From the IMG/VR virus record IMGVR_UViG_3300042502_000251, positions 1 to 33,091 of that record: a stretch of DNA of 33,091 bases. The stretch is one strand, 5' to 3'. The position numbers were made by a program, and so were the translations under genes. Under the pieces are notes generated by a model. That model was not told the origin of the DNA. It did no database searches and was given only the letters and a program-made list of their open reading frames with translations. Source of the stretch: a virus. Each line of letters starts with the position of its first letter. Position 1 is the first letter of the stretch. This document shows positions 22,388 through 29,232 of the stretch, piece by piece.

Positions 22388-22539
22388 TTTACAGAGGTTA
22401 CAACATCGAGCGAGATTATACTTCAAGTGAAGTAGTCTTTGATTTCTTTTGGGAAAAATCGTATATGGGAACAGGAACAAGTATAGAACATTGTCAAAAG
22501 CAAATAGATAGGTTATGGATTATAGAAGCCTCAATTTAA
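22384..22539 (+). CDS. Small unknown protein
   Basis: A 51-residue ORF starts MIYRGYNIERDYTSSEVVF and ends DRLWIIEASI. It overlaps both the upstream stop (ATGA at 22384) and the downstream start (22515). Starts of the type IYRGYNIE occur in many small phage proteins. Function unknown. Confidence 0.6.
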   Translation: MIYRGYNIERDYTSSEVVFDFFWEKSYMGTGTSIEHCQKQIDRLWIIEASI

Positions 22540-22769
22540 CATCAACGCCTCAACTTTCAAAGTTGGGCAGACCTTACAGGTTATCGGCTATTGCAAAGAA
22601 TTTACAAGTACCTAGCAAGTGGATTAATAGAGTTGATTGTTGGCATTGGTTTTATGTTTTTGTTTATACGGATGACAATAGCTTTTTTGGATTTGAGTTT
22701 GATTATAATGATAAATTTGTACAGAAGTTTAACCACGAGCAATCGTTAAAATTATTTAAAAATGGCTGA
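22515..22769 (+). CDS. Small unknown protein
   Basis: This is an 84-residue protein with an aromatic core (VDCWHWFYVFVYTDDNSFFG) and a basic N-terminal half. It starts within the previous gene and overlaps the following Cys-rich gene. No family is recognised. Confidence 0.65.
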   Translation: MDYRSLNLTSTPQLSKLGRPYRLSAIAKNLQVPSKWINRVDCWHWFYVFVYTDDNSFFGFEFDYNDKFVQKFNHEQSLKLFKNG

Positions 22770-22992
22770 TATAAGTAAATGCTCCGACCACCTTTGCCCC
22801 TCAAAAACTATTTGTTATCGATTTACTGCGCCATCAGACAAATTTAGACAAAGCTGGGTAAATACTAATAGAGAGGCGGATGCTTACAACTGCGATCTAT
22901 TTTGGCACAATGGAACTTGTAAAAATTGCGGACAAAATGTAGCAAATCACAAATTAAGCTGTGCTACATATAAAATACAAATAAACTTATGA
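22762..22992 (+). CDS. Small Cys-rich protein, likely zinc-binding
   Basis: This 76-residue protein has eight likely ligands: C7, C12, C18, C44, C53, C56, H63 and C67. The CKNCGQNVANHKLSC segment looks like a zinc knuckle. It lies in a run of overlapping small genes; the next starts 4 bases before its end. A nucleic-acid-binding or structural zinc protein is likely; the target is unknown. Confidence 0.65.
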   Translation: MADISKCSDHLCPSKTICYRFTAPSDKFRQSWVNTNREADAYNCDLFWHNGTCKNCGQNVANHKLSCATYKIQINL

Positions 22993-23243
22993 AACAAGAA
23001 ACACTTGAAGAATCTTTATATAAATATGTTAAAGATAGCTCACATGAACTTTATGAACTGAGAAAACAATGTTTCTTGGATGGTTATAAATTAGGACAAG
23101 AAAGAAGTTATAGTGAGGAAGATATGAAACTTGCTTATGAACAAGGAGCAAGACTAGCTCTTATTAGTCAATCCTCGTTAGCACTACATAAAGGTGAGTT
23201 TCCTACTCCTGATGAATGGTTTGAACAATTCAAAAAAATTTAA
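22989..23243 (+). CDS. Small acidic helical protein
   Basis: This 84-residue protein is mostly helical and acidic (EESLYKYVKDSSHELYEL, then YSEEDMKLAYEQGARLAL, then a TPDEWFEQFKK end). The AYEQGA and TPDEWFEQF segments are common in small phage proteins of unknown function. It ends a set of overlapping small genes and is followed by a hairpin. Confidence 0.65.
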   Translation: MKQETLEESLYKYVKDSSHELYELRKQCFLDGYKLGQERSYSEEDMKLAYEQGARLALISQSSLALHKGEFPTPDEWFEQFKKI

Positions 23244-23257
23244 CCTTTTACAACAAG

Positions 23258-23282
23258 ATAAACCCTAAAAAATAGGGTTTAT
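23258..23282 (+). terminator. Hairpin, possible terminator
   Basis: A perfect 10-bp stem, ATAAACCCTA at 23258-23267 and TAGGGTTTAT at 23273-23282, has an all-A loop. No T-run follows, so it may instead protect mRNA 3' ends or only slow the polymerase. Confidence 0.5.
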
Positions 23283-23300
23283 GTAACAACAAAAAGTAAG

Positions 23301-23666
23301 ATGATTTCATTAAAATATTCAACTAGGATTGTAATAATACTCAAGAATGTAGTTATAAAAATACCAATTTCCAAAAGAGGTTATTTACAAGGATTGAATG
23401 AGAAATACATTTGGGATAAGTATAAACAAATTGGTTGTTTAGCAGAACTAAAATGGATGTATTTTGGAATAGTTTGTCAAAAAAGATATAACCCAGTCAA
23501 AATAATTCCAAACACAAAAGTATGGCTCATAAAAGAATTAATACCTGAATTTGATTTTGACAACTGCGATCTTTACAAACCTGAAAACTGGGGAATAGAA
23601 AATAACAATTACATTTTATTAGATTATGGAATAAATGAAAATATATCAAAATTATATAAAATATGA
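23301..23666 (+). CDS. Minimal protein-kinase-like protein
   Basis: This 121-residue protein is far shorter than a kinase, yet keeps three landmarks in order: a Lys in VVIKIP (K20, as the VAIK lysine), then NCDLYKPENWG (D90, similar to the HRDLKPEN loop) and YILLDYG (D108, as the DFG aspartate). Similar small proteins with LLDYG are found in many phages. It lacks most of the C-lobe and the His of HRD, so catalytic activity is doubtful; it could bind nucleotide or act as a pseudokinase. It lies between the hairpin at 23258 and a tiny membrane protein. Confidence 0.55.
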   Translation: MISLKYSTRIVIILKNVVIKIPISKRGYLQGLNEKYIWDKYKQIGCLAELKWMYFGIVCQKRYNPVKIIPNTKVWLIKELIPEFDFDNCDLYKPENWGIENNNYILLDYGINENISKLYKI

Positions 23667-23755
23667 AGTATATTTTAATTGTAGCAGCATACGAATTTAT
23701 AAGACCAAAATTGATTTGGTTATTTTATTATTTAATTAAAAAAGGAGAAAAATGA
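23663..23755 (+). CDS. Tiny membrane protein
   Basis: A 30-residue ORF, MKYILIVAAYEFIRPKLIWL then FYYLIKKGEK, has one amphipathic membrane helix. Its start overlaps the previous stop and its stop overlaps the next start (ATGA at 23752), a tight coupling that supports translation. Confidence 0.5.
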   Translation: MKYILIVAAYEFIRPKLIWLFYYLIKKGEK

Positions 23756-23958
23756 TTGCAATTTTAACCACAGATAAAGGAGTTTACGATAATTTTAGAA
23801 TGGAGCATAATATCGATGCTAGGCACGCTAGGCAAATTTGCCGAAAAGAGGATTTAGATAACACCATTTATGATGATATAATTGACCTCGATCCAAAGCA
23901 AAATGTTACCGACTGGGTGCGAGTGAGAATAAAAAGTAAAACATTAGAAAATAATTAA
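23752..23958 (+). CDS. Small unknown protein
   Basis: This is a 68-residue, charged protein with a MIAILTTDKGVYDNFRMEHN start and a VTDWVRVRIKSK segment near the end. It overlaps the tiny membrane gene by 4 bases. Function unknown. Confidence 0.6.
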   Translation: MIAILTTDKGVYDNFRMEHNIDARHARQICRKEDLDNTIYDDIIDLDPKQNVTDWVRVRIKSKTLENN

Positions 23959-23967
23959 TACATTTGA

Positions 23968-24150
23968 ATGATGGAAAATTTAGAACGTATTACAAATAGA
24001 ATTACAATAGAACCTGCACAAAATGGATATATGGTTCGGATAAATGAGGATTTGTCTTCCGCAGTTATGAGACCAGTTCCTTATGTTTTTGAAAATATGG
24101 ATAATTTATTAGATTTTGTAAAACACAAATTTAATAAAGATATAAAATGA
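23968..24150 (+). CDS. Small unknown protein before the sigma factor gene
   Basis: A 60-residue frame from MMENLERITNRITIEPAQNG to FVKHKFNKDIK; either of two adjacent ATG codons may start it. The ITIEPAQNGYMVRINE and FENMDNLLDFVK segments look like a small beta-hairpin/helix protein of a kind common in Bacteroidota phages. The sigma factor gene starts 7 bases on. Confidence 0.6.
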   Translation: MMENLERITNRITIEPAQNGYMVRINEDLSSAVMRPVPYVFENMDNLLDFVKHKFNKDIK

Positions 24151-24157
24151 ATACAAT

Positions 24158-24595
24158 GTGATTGAACAACTTGCACAACGAGATAGCGACTGGCGATTGA
24201 TGGCTTTCAAAATTACGAAAGACAAAGACCTTGCTGACGATATTGTGCAGGAGATGTACTTAAAAGCGCATACGTTTAAGAATATAAATAATTCGTACAT
24301 TTACACGATTTTAAGAAATTTATTTTACGATAGTTTAAAGACAAAAGAAATACTAATCGATGACTTTACAAGGTTTGAGATTATTGACGATGAATACGTT
24401 ACGCTGCCAGAGTTTGATGAAATTTCAAAGCGGTTAACGTGGTACGAAAAAACAATGTTTGTTTGCTCAACATTAGAGGGGCAACGACCATTTTCAAGGC
24501 AAACAGGAATACACATCCAAACAGTTCACAGAATTAATAAAATGGTAAAAGAAAAATTGATATGGCAAGTAAAAAACCAAAAATCGGAACAATAG
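24158..24595 (+). CDS. Phage RNA polymerase sigma factor (ECF-like)
   Basis: The only good in-frame start is GTG at 24158. Of 145 residues, about 4-62 are sigma region 2 (KDKDLADDIVQEMYLKAH, then NNSYIYTILRNLFYDSLK), which binds the core polymerase and the -10 element. About 94-135 form a helix-turn-helix like region 4 (LTWYEKTMFVCSTLEGQRPF, then TGIHIQTVHRINKMVKEKL). It would redirect host polymerase to phage promoters. It lies directly before the packaging and tail genes, so control of late transcription is a reasonable inference. The next gene starts within it. Confidence 0.8.
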   Translation: MIEQLAQRDSDWRLMAFKITKDKDLADDIVQEMYLKAHTFKNINNSYIYTILRNLFYDSLKTKEILIDDFTRFEIIDDEYVTLPEFDEISKRLTWYEKTMFVCSTLEGQRPFSRQTGIHIQTVHRINKMVKEKLIWQVKNQKSEQ

Positions 24596-24849
24596 TAAAA
24601 GAGATTACAGAGGCAGTCGGAATTAAGCAATGCGCTAAATGTGAGGACAGACAATTTACAATGGATAAATGGACTCACAAAAAGCCAATTTGTAAAATTG
24701 ATTGTAAGGACTGCGAAGCGTTTAATAGTGATAATCCTAACATCCCAGCATTGTATCTTAAATACTTCGGCTTGGATAACACCAACACCAAAAGCGAAAA
24801 GGTTATGGCGATAATGTTTAAGGATTTAGATAAATTATTTAATAGTTAA
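24562..24849 (+). CDS. Small Cys-rich protein before terminase
   Basis: This 95-residue protein has a CAKC pair (C24, C27) and a CKIDCKDC cluster (C44, C48, C51), a probable zinc site, plus a basic start. It begins inside the sigma factor gene, so both are coupled. Proteins of this type often sit before phage terminase genes in Bacteroidota phages. Function unknown; a role in packaging or transcription is possible. Confidence 0.65.
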   Translation: MASKKPKIGTIVKEITEAVGIKQCAKCEDRQFTMDKWTHKKPICKIDCKDCEAFNSDNPNIPALYLKYFGLDNTNTKSEKVMAIMFKDLDKLFNS

Positions 24850-24861
24850 TTTCTATTAATT

Positions 24862-25125
24862 ATGGATAAAAGAAAAGAAAACGGAGGCCACAGTACAAAA
24901 GCAAAAGGAATTGACAAAAGGAAAAACGCTTTTAGAGAGGTTATATCTGAAAGCCAAACTCCCGAAGATGTTAAGAACGTTTTGAATATGGTTAAACACA
25001 AAGCAATAGCAGATCAAGATATTGCAGCAGCTAAACTGTATCTTGAATATACATTAGGAAAACCAGATCAAACAATCGAACTCGATGGAGCAATTCCGAT
25101 TGTAGATATGTCGCAATGGAAATAA
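24862..25125 (+). CDS. Putative terminase small subunit
   Basis: This 87-residue protein directly precedes and overlaps the large subunit gene by 10 bases. It has a basic start (MDKRKENGGHSTKAKGIDKR) and helices QTPEDVKNVLNMVKHKA and DIAAAKLYLEYTLGKP. The last, with the LEYTLGKP motif, is typical of small terminases and related DNA-packaging proteins. It would recognise the packaging start on phage DNA. It is short for a small terminase, so another DNA-binding role is possible. Confidence 0.65.
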   Translation: MDKRKENGGHSTKAKGIDKRKNAFREVISESQTPEDVKNVLNMVKHKAIADQDIAAAKLYLEYTLGKPDQTIELDGAIPIVDMSQWK

Positions 25126-26381
25126 TACCACCAAAATTAACGAGTTACCAAAAGAAAATACTAAACTCAAAGGCGCGTTTTACTATTACCGAGGCATCGA
25201 CTAAGGTAGGTAAAACGTTTTCGCATATTATTTGGTTATACGGAAAAGCACACGAGGGGCAAGATTTTCAAGGCCGTAACTTTTGGTGGGTTGCTCCAGT
25301 ATTTAATCAATCAAAAATAGCATTTAATAGATTAAGAAGATACCTATCAGCGACAAAAATGTATCGCTTTAATGAAACTAATTTAATTATCTATTGCCCA
25401 AATGGTGCTGAAATACATTTTAAGTCAGCAGAGAAACCAGATAACCTTTATGGGGAAGATGTTTACGCGTGCGTATTTGATGAAGCACCGAGAGCAAGAG
25501 AAGAGGCGTGGTTTGCTTTGCGATCAACATTAACATCCACAAACGCACCTTGCAAATTGATTGGAAACTTTGGTGGCATTTCTAATTGGGTGCATAAACT
25601 AAAAGAGAAAGCACGAAATGATAAAGAGTACGAATATTTTAGAGTTACTTGTTGGGATGCGGTGGCCGAGGGGATAATTGATGAGGAGGAAGTATTACAA
25701 GCCAAACGAGATTTGCCCGAAAAGATATTTAAAGAACTTTACGAGGCCGAGCAGTCAGAAGATGTAGGCCAGTTAGTAATGAATGAAAGTATTATTAAAT
25801 TATTCTCAAATGTACATCTTGAAAGCGGAGTGAAATTTATTACTGCCGATATTGCGCGATTGGGAAAAGATAAAACCGTTATTTTTGTTTGGGATGGTTT
25901 TAGAGTTTGTGAAATAATAGAAATGCAAGTTTCAACAGTTAACCAAAGCGTTGATGCAATAAATGAATTGGCCGCAAAATACAACGTAAACCGAAACAAT
26001 ATTATAGTTGATGAGGATGGCGTTGGAGGTGGCGTTAAAGATTATCTTAAATGCATAGGATTTACAAATAATGCAAGGCCAATAAAGTACAATAACAAAG
26101 AAGAAAACTTTGTTAACCTCAAAACGCAATGTTATTACAAATTGGCGGAGGTGATAAACAGAAATGAAATTTATATTGACTGCAACGAGTTTCAAGAAAG
26201 GCAACTTACAGAAGAGTTAGAAATGGTAAGACTGGCCAAAGAAATTGATGCCTCAAAAATTGCTATTATTAGCAAAGATGAAATCAAAAAGAAGATAGGC
26301 CGATCTCCAGATTATAGCGATGCGTTAATGATGCGCATCTATTTTGAATTAAAGCCAACACGAAAAGTTATTATAACATAA
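25116..26381 (+). CDS. terL: Terminase large subunit (packaging ATPase-nuclease)
   Basis: This 421-residue motor pumps DNA into the head and cuts it. The ATPase has Walker A STKVGKT (28-34), Walker B CVFDEA (119-124) and a possible coupling region near LIGNFGG. The RNase H-like nuclease has acidic residues in TADIARLGKD (D245), VDEDGVGGG (D299, D301) and SPDYSDALMM (D399, D402). The length is normal. It overlaps the small-subunit gene and precedes the tail chaperone gene. Confidence 0.93.
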   Translation: MEIIPPKLTSYQKKILNSKARFTITEASTKVGKTFSHIIWLYGKAHEGQDFQGRNFWWVAPVFNQSKIAFNRLRRYLSATKMYRFNETNLIIYCPNGAEIHFKSAEKPDNLYGEDVYACVFDEAPRAREEAWFALRSTLTSTNAPCKLIGNFGGISNWVHKLKEKARNDKEYEYFRVTCWDAVAEGIIDEEEVLQAKRDLPEKIFKELYEAEQSEDVGQLVMNESIIKLFSNVHLESGVKFITADIARLGKDKTVIFVWDGFRVCEIIEMQVSTVNQSVDAINELAAKYNVNRNNIIVDEDGVGGGVKDYLKCIGFTNNARPIKYNNKEENFVNLKTQCYYKLAEVINRNEIYIDCNEFQERQLTEELEMVRLAKEIDASKIAIISKDEIKKKIGRSPDYSDALMMRIYFELKPTRKVIIT

Positions 26382-26399
26382 AACAAAACACAAATTTTT

Positions 26400-26406
26400 A
26401 GTCTTA
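26400..26406 (+). promoter_or_regulatory. AGTCTTA start-context motif
   Basis: AGTCTTA ends 5 nt before the ATG at 26412; the block reads AGTCTTATAAGTATG and contains the palindrome CTTATAAG. Same heptamer and spacing as at 2413 and 5206. Confidence 0.4.
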
Positions 26407-26411
26407 TAAGT

Positions 26412-27104
26412 ATGAGAGTAGTAATTCCAACAGATTTAAAGGAGATAACCCTATCGCAGTACAAGCGATATCAAAAAGTCGTAGCCGATAATGCAGACGA
26501 TGAAACTTACATTTGCATTCAGATGGTTGCTATCTTTTGCAATATAGAAGTTAGCGATGTGATGAAACTTCCAGCGATTGAATTTGCAGATATCGTAAAA
26601 ACAATTTCGCAAACTCTCGACCAATCTCCTGCACTTACACGCACGTTTAAAATGAATGGCGTTAACTACGGATTTATTCCTAATATGGAACGAATATCAC
26701 TAGGGGAACACGCAACGATTGATACGTGTATGGGCAAAGATGAACTAACCGAGTTGATGTTAAGCGTAATGTACCGACCAATCAAAAGAAAAGCGGGGGA
26801 ATTTTACGAGATTGAAGAATTTACCGGAGATGAATCTTTGGCTTTAAATTTCAACGATACACCGATGCACATAGTAAGAGGCGCAATGGTTTTTTTTTGG
26901 AGTTTATTCAGCGAATTATTACAGACCACCCTCTCCTCTATTCCCAAGATGGCACAGAGGGAGAAGCTGAATTTGGAGGAAGTTTTACCGAACGATGGGG
27001 ATGGTATCAATCATTTATCACAATTAGCCGAGAACTTAAAATTAGAATTTCAGACGTTGGAAAAGAACCTCTTTTTGAATCACTCACGTTATTATCTTAC
27101 TTGA
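26412..27104 (+). CDS. Tail assembly chaperone, short (zero-frame) form
   Basis: This is the 230-residue zero-frame product. The N-terminal ~160 residues (TLSQYKRYQKVVADN, then SDVMKLPAIEFADIVKTI, then FIPNMERISLGEHATIDTC) look like a phage tail chaperone or related tail assembly factor. After the T-run at 26890-26898 the zero frame continues for 68 residues that look less like a protein than the -1 frame. It starts 30 bases after the terminase stop. Chaperones of this class hold the tape measure during tail assembly and are often made in two lengths by frameshifting. Confidence 0.65.
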   Translation: MRVVIPTDLKEITLSQYKRYQKVVADNADDETYICIQMVAIFCNIEVSDVMKLPAIEFADIVKTISQTLDQSPALTRTFKMNGVNYGFIPNMERISLGEHATIDTCMGKDELTELMLSVMYRPIKRKAGEFYEIEEFTGDESLALNFNDTPMHIVRGAMVFFWSLFSELLQTTLSSIPKMAQREKLNLEEVLPNDGDGINHLSQLAENLKLEFQTLEKNLFLNHSRYYLT

Positions 27105-27157
27105 TTGATGAAAGCAAAGAAGAGGCACGTAGAATAAAACAAACACAAAAGCAATGA
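26412..27157 (+). CDS. Tail assembly chaperone, long form by -1 frameshift
   Basis: At T_TTT_TTT (26891-26897) a -1 slip would join the first 162 codons to the frame that ends at 27157, giving about 248 residues. The -1 extension reads like real protein (ERWGWYQSFITISRELK, then KEPLFESLTLLSYLIDESKE), and its stop overlaps the next ATG (27154), as expected if it is the normal end of the gene. A homopolymer sequencing error is the alternative; in that case only this longer frame would be real. Confidence 0.6.
26891..26897 (+). other. Programmed -1 frameshift site
   Basis: The heptamer T TTT TTT, in the zero frame of the gene at 26412, fits the X XXY YYZ slippery pattern and lies in a run of nine T residues. 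It is located where the two overlapping frames of the chaperone gene meet. Confidence 0.6.
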
Positions 27158-27615
27158 ACCAATACTACACTTGTTTAAACTTTATCCGAGATAGCATAAA
27201 AGGCGCTCCTTTTGTGAATACAATTACGCAAGGAACTGATATAATCGATAACGTAAAGAAGAATATATTTCCGCTGGCCCACATTAATATTTTAAACGCA
27301 TCGGCACCCGGACAAAGCAATACTTTCACGTTTGAGATTGCGGTGCTGGATATTCGCAACGTGTCAAAGGTAAAATCAAATAATAAGTTTCTAGGCAACG
27401 ATAACGAGATCGACAATTTAAACACCTGCCACGCTATTATAAATTATGCTATTACCAAAATGCAGTTAACGAGAAATCAGTTTGATATTGAAATCGAAAA
27501 CGTTTCAGATTTAACTCCGATCCTTTTAGAATTTACAAATATGTTAGACGGTTGGAAAGTGGATTTAACGCTTTCAATTCCGAACAACGCAATGAGTGTT
27601 TGTTGTGAAGATTGA
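27154..27615 (+). CDS. Putative tail terminator / completion protein
   Basis: This 153-residue alpha/beta protein starts MNQYYTCLNFIRDSIKG and has alternating strands such as TFTFEIAVLDIRNV and GWKVDLTLSIPN. This is the style of tail terminator or head-tail completion proteins. Its ATG overlaps the end of the long chaperone frame and it overlaps the next gene by 20 bases. Function inferred from size and place. Confidence 0.55.
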   Translation: MNQYYTCLNFIRDSIKGAPFVNTITQGTDIIDNVKKNIFPLAHINILNASAPGQSNTFTFEIAVLDIRNVSKVKSNNKFLGNDNEIDNLNTCHAIINYAITKMQLTRNQFDIEIENVSDLTPILLEFTNMLDGWKVDLTLSIPNNAMSVCCED

Positions 27616-28150
27616 TAACGTACAAGCAGCGTTAAACGAGTTCGGAAAACTTGTTATTGATCGAGCGAAGTCTAACTTAAAGAAAGGAGGCAAATACGGT
27701 TCACATAATACAAGTAACAAGTTGACCAACTCGTTAAGGTTTGAAACAAAAGAAAGTGCTCGAAGTATTGAATTTGATTTTTACGCTGAAGATTATTGGA
27801 AGTTTTTAGATTATGGAGTAAAGGGAAAAATATCGAGCGCAAAAGCACCGAACTCTCCTTATAAGTTTGGAAGCGGAACGGGTAAAAAAGGAGGTTTAAG
27901 AACTGCAATCGATAGCTGGGTAGTTCGCAAAGGATTAGCAGGAACTAGGGGCGCAGATGGGCGATTTATGAGCCGTAAACAAATGGTTAGTATGATAAGC
28001 CGAAGTATATACTTAAAGGGTACACCAGAGACAAAGTTTTTCAGAGAAGCATTTGAAACGACTTACAAAAGTTTGGATGAAAATATAGTTGAGAAATACG
28101 GGTTGGATTTAGAAACGTTTTTGAAATTCACGTTAAAAGAAATAAAATGA
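27596..28150 (+). CDS. HK97 gp10-like tail completion protein
   Basis: This 184-residue protein starts at GTG 27596 (or 27605), inside the previous gene. The pattern of an early VIDRAKSNLKKGGKYG helix, then a KLTNSLRFE strand and the YWKFLDYGVKGK motif is that of gp10-like neck or tail completion proteins, which cap the tail for head joining. It is basic overall. It ends 4 bases into the next gene (ATGA). Confidence 0.7.
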   Translation: MFVVKIDNVQAALNEFGKLVIDRAKSNLKKGGKYGSHNTSNKLTNSLRFETKESARSIEFDFYAEDYWKFLDYGVKGKISSAKAPNSPYKFGSGTGKKGGLRTAIDSWVVRKGLAGTRGADGRFMSRKQMVSMISRSIYLKGTPETKFFREAFETTYKSLDENIVEKYGLDLETFLKFTLKEIK

Positions 28151-29232
28151 AAGTAATATTTGTAAGAAGTCCTTATAAAATTCTAGTTGATGAAGCCACG
28201 CAGGTTTACACGAAATGCGTGGTTGATATAATTGATCCAGCGGGAGTGCTACCAAATAAAATCGTAACACTAGAAAAGCAAATACCTGACACAGTCAATC
28301 GAGATTGCTGGTTTAATATTTCGCCTTACATAAAAGATGAAATCGAGAACATCGCACCGAGTGCAATCACGCCAACGGATGAAGACGCAAATATGTGGCG
28401 CAAGGTTGAAGTTACAACTTATTGGAAAGTAGATATAAACGATGACTGGACTGAATTAGAAGTACAAGAATTTGTCGCAGTAAATGGGTACAACAATTAT
28501 CAAGGTGGCTATAATCAATTTATTGAATCAGATGTTGTTTTATTAACCAATCCAAACGTAAATATATATCGTTCTGATAATAACCAATATTTTAATTTGC
28601 TGATTGATTTTACAACTGGAACTTATGATTTAATTTACAGATATAGAAATTTGGCGGGTACAACGATTGAAAATGTAGTTGTTATTGGTAGTGGTTATAC
28701 CTCTGGAATTTATATGTACAAAGTACCTTATCGAACTGCAACTGCTGGACTTGAAAACGGTAATAGCGTACAAGTGAGATACGATACTTCAGGAAGTGTT
28801 CCAGCACAACCACAAATTTACTTTTTAAATGGCGACGATTGTCTTTACACACCGATTAAATGTGCGTTTATAAACTCAAAAGGTGGGTGGCAGTACCTAA
28901 CATTTTTTAAAGCAAGAACAGATAGCTACGAAGTAAAGAGTAAAGGGTTTAATTTATTAGCCGATGCGGTTGATTACAATCCATTAAGAGGGCAACGCAA
29001 AGAATTTAATTTTGATTTAAAGCAAAATGTTAAATTGAACACAGGTTGGGTTGATGAAAACACAATCGAGTTACTTGTAGAGTTAATGACTAGCGAAACT
29101 ATTTTACTCGATAACGAGCCAGCAACTTTAAAAGACAAATCTTTGCAAAAGAAAACAAGGTTAAAAGATAAAATGATTAACTACGAGATGAATTTTGAGT
29201 ACTCGTTTAACCTTATAAACGATGTAGATTAA
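28147..29232 (+). CDS. Tail protein (distal tail-like)
   Basis: This 361-residue, beta-rich protein starts FVRSPYKILVDEATQV and has segments such as DCWFNISPYIKDEIEN, then KCAFINSKGGWQYLTFFKAR and EFNFDLKQNVKLNTGWV. The set fits tail proteins of Bacteroidota phages, possibly a distal tail protein at the tube tip. It is followed at once (no gap) by the large 836-residue tail gene. It carries no enzyme motif. Its exact position in the tail is inferred. Confidence 0.6.
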   Translation: MKVIFVRSPYKILVDEATQVYTKCVVDIIDPAGVLPNKIVTLEKQIPDTVNRDCWFNISPYIKDEIENIAPSAITPTDEDANMWRKVEVTTYWKVDINDDWTELEVQEFVAVNGYNNYQGGYNQFIESDVVLLTNPNVNIYRSDNNQYFNLLIDFTTGTYDLIYRYRNLAGTTIENVVVIGSGYTSGIYMYKVPYRTATAGLENGNSVQVRYDTSGSVPAQPQIYFLNGDDCLYTPIKCAFINSKGGWQYLTFFKARTDSYEVKSKGFNLLADAVDYNPLRGQRKEFNFDLKQNVKLNTGWVDENTIELLVELMTSETILLDNEPATLKDKSLQKKTRLKDKMINYEMNFEYSFNLINDVD

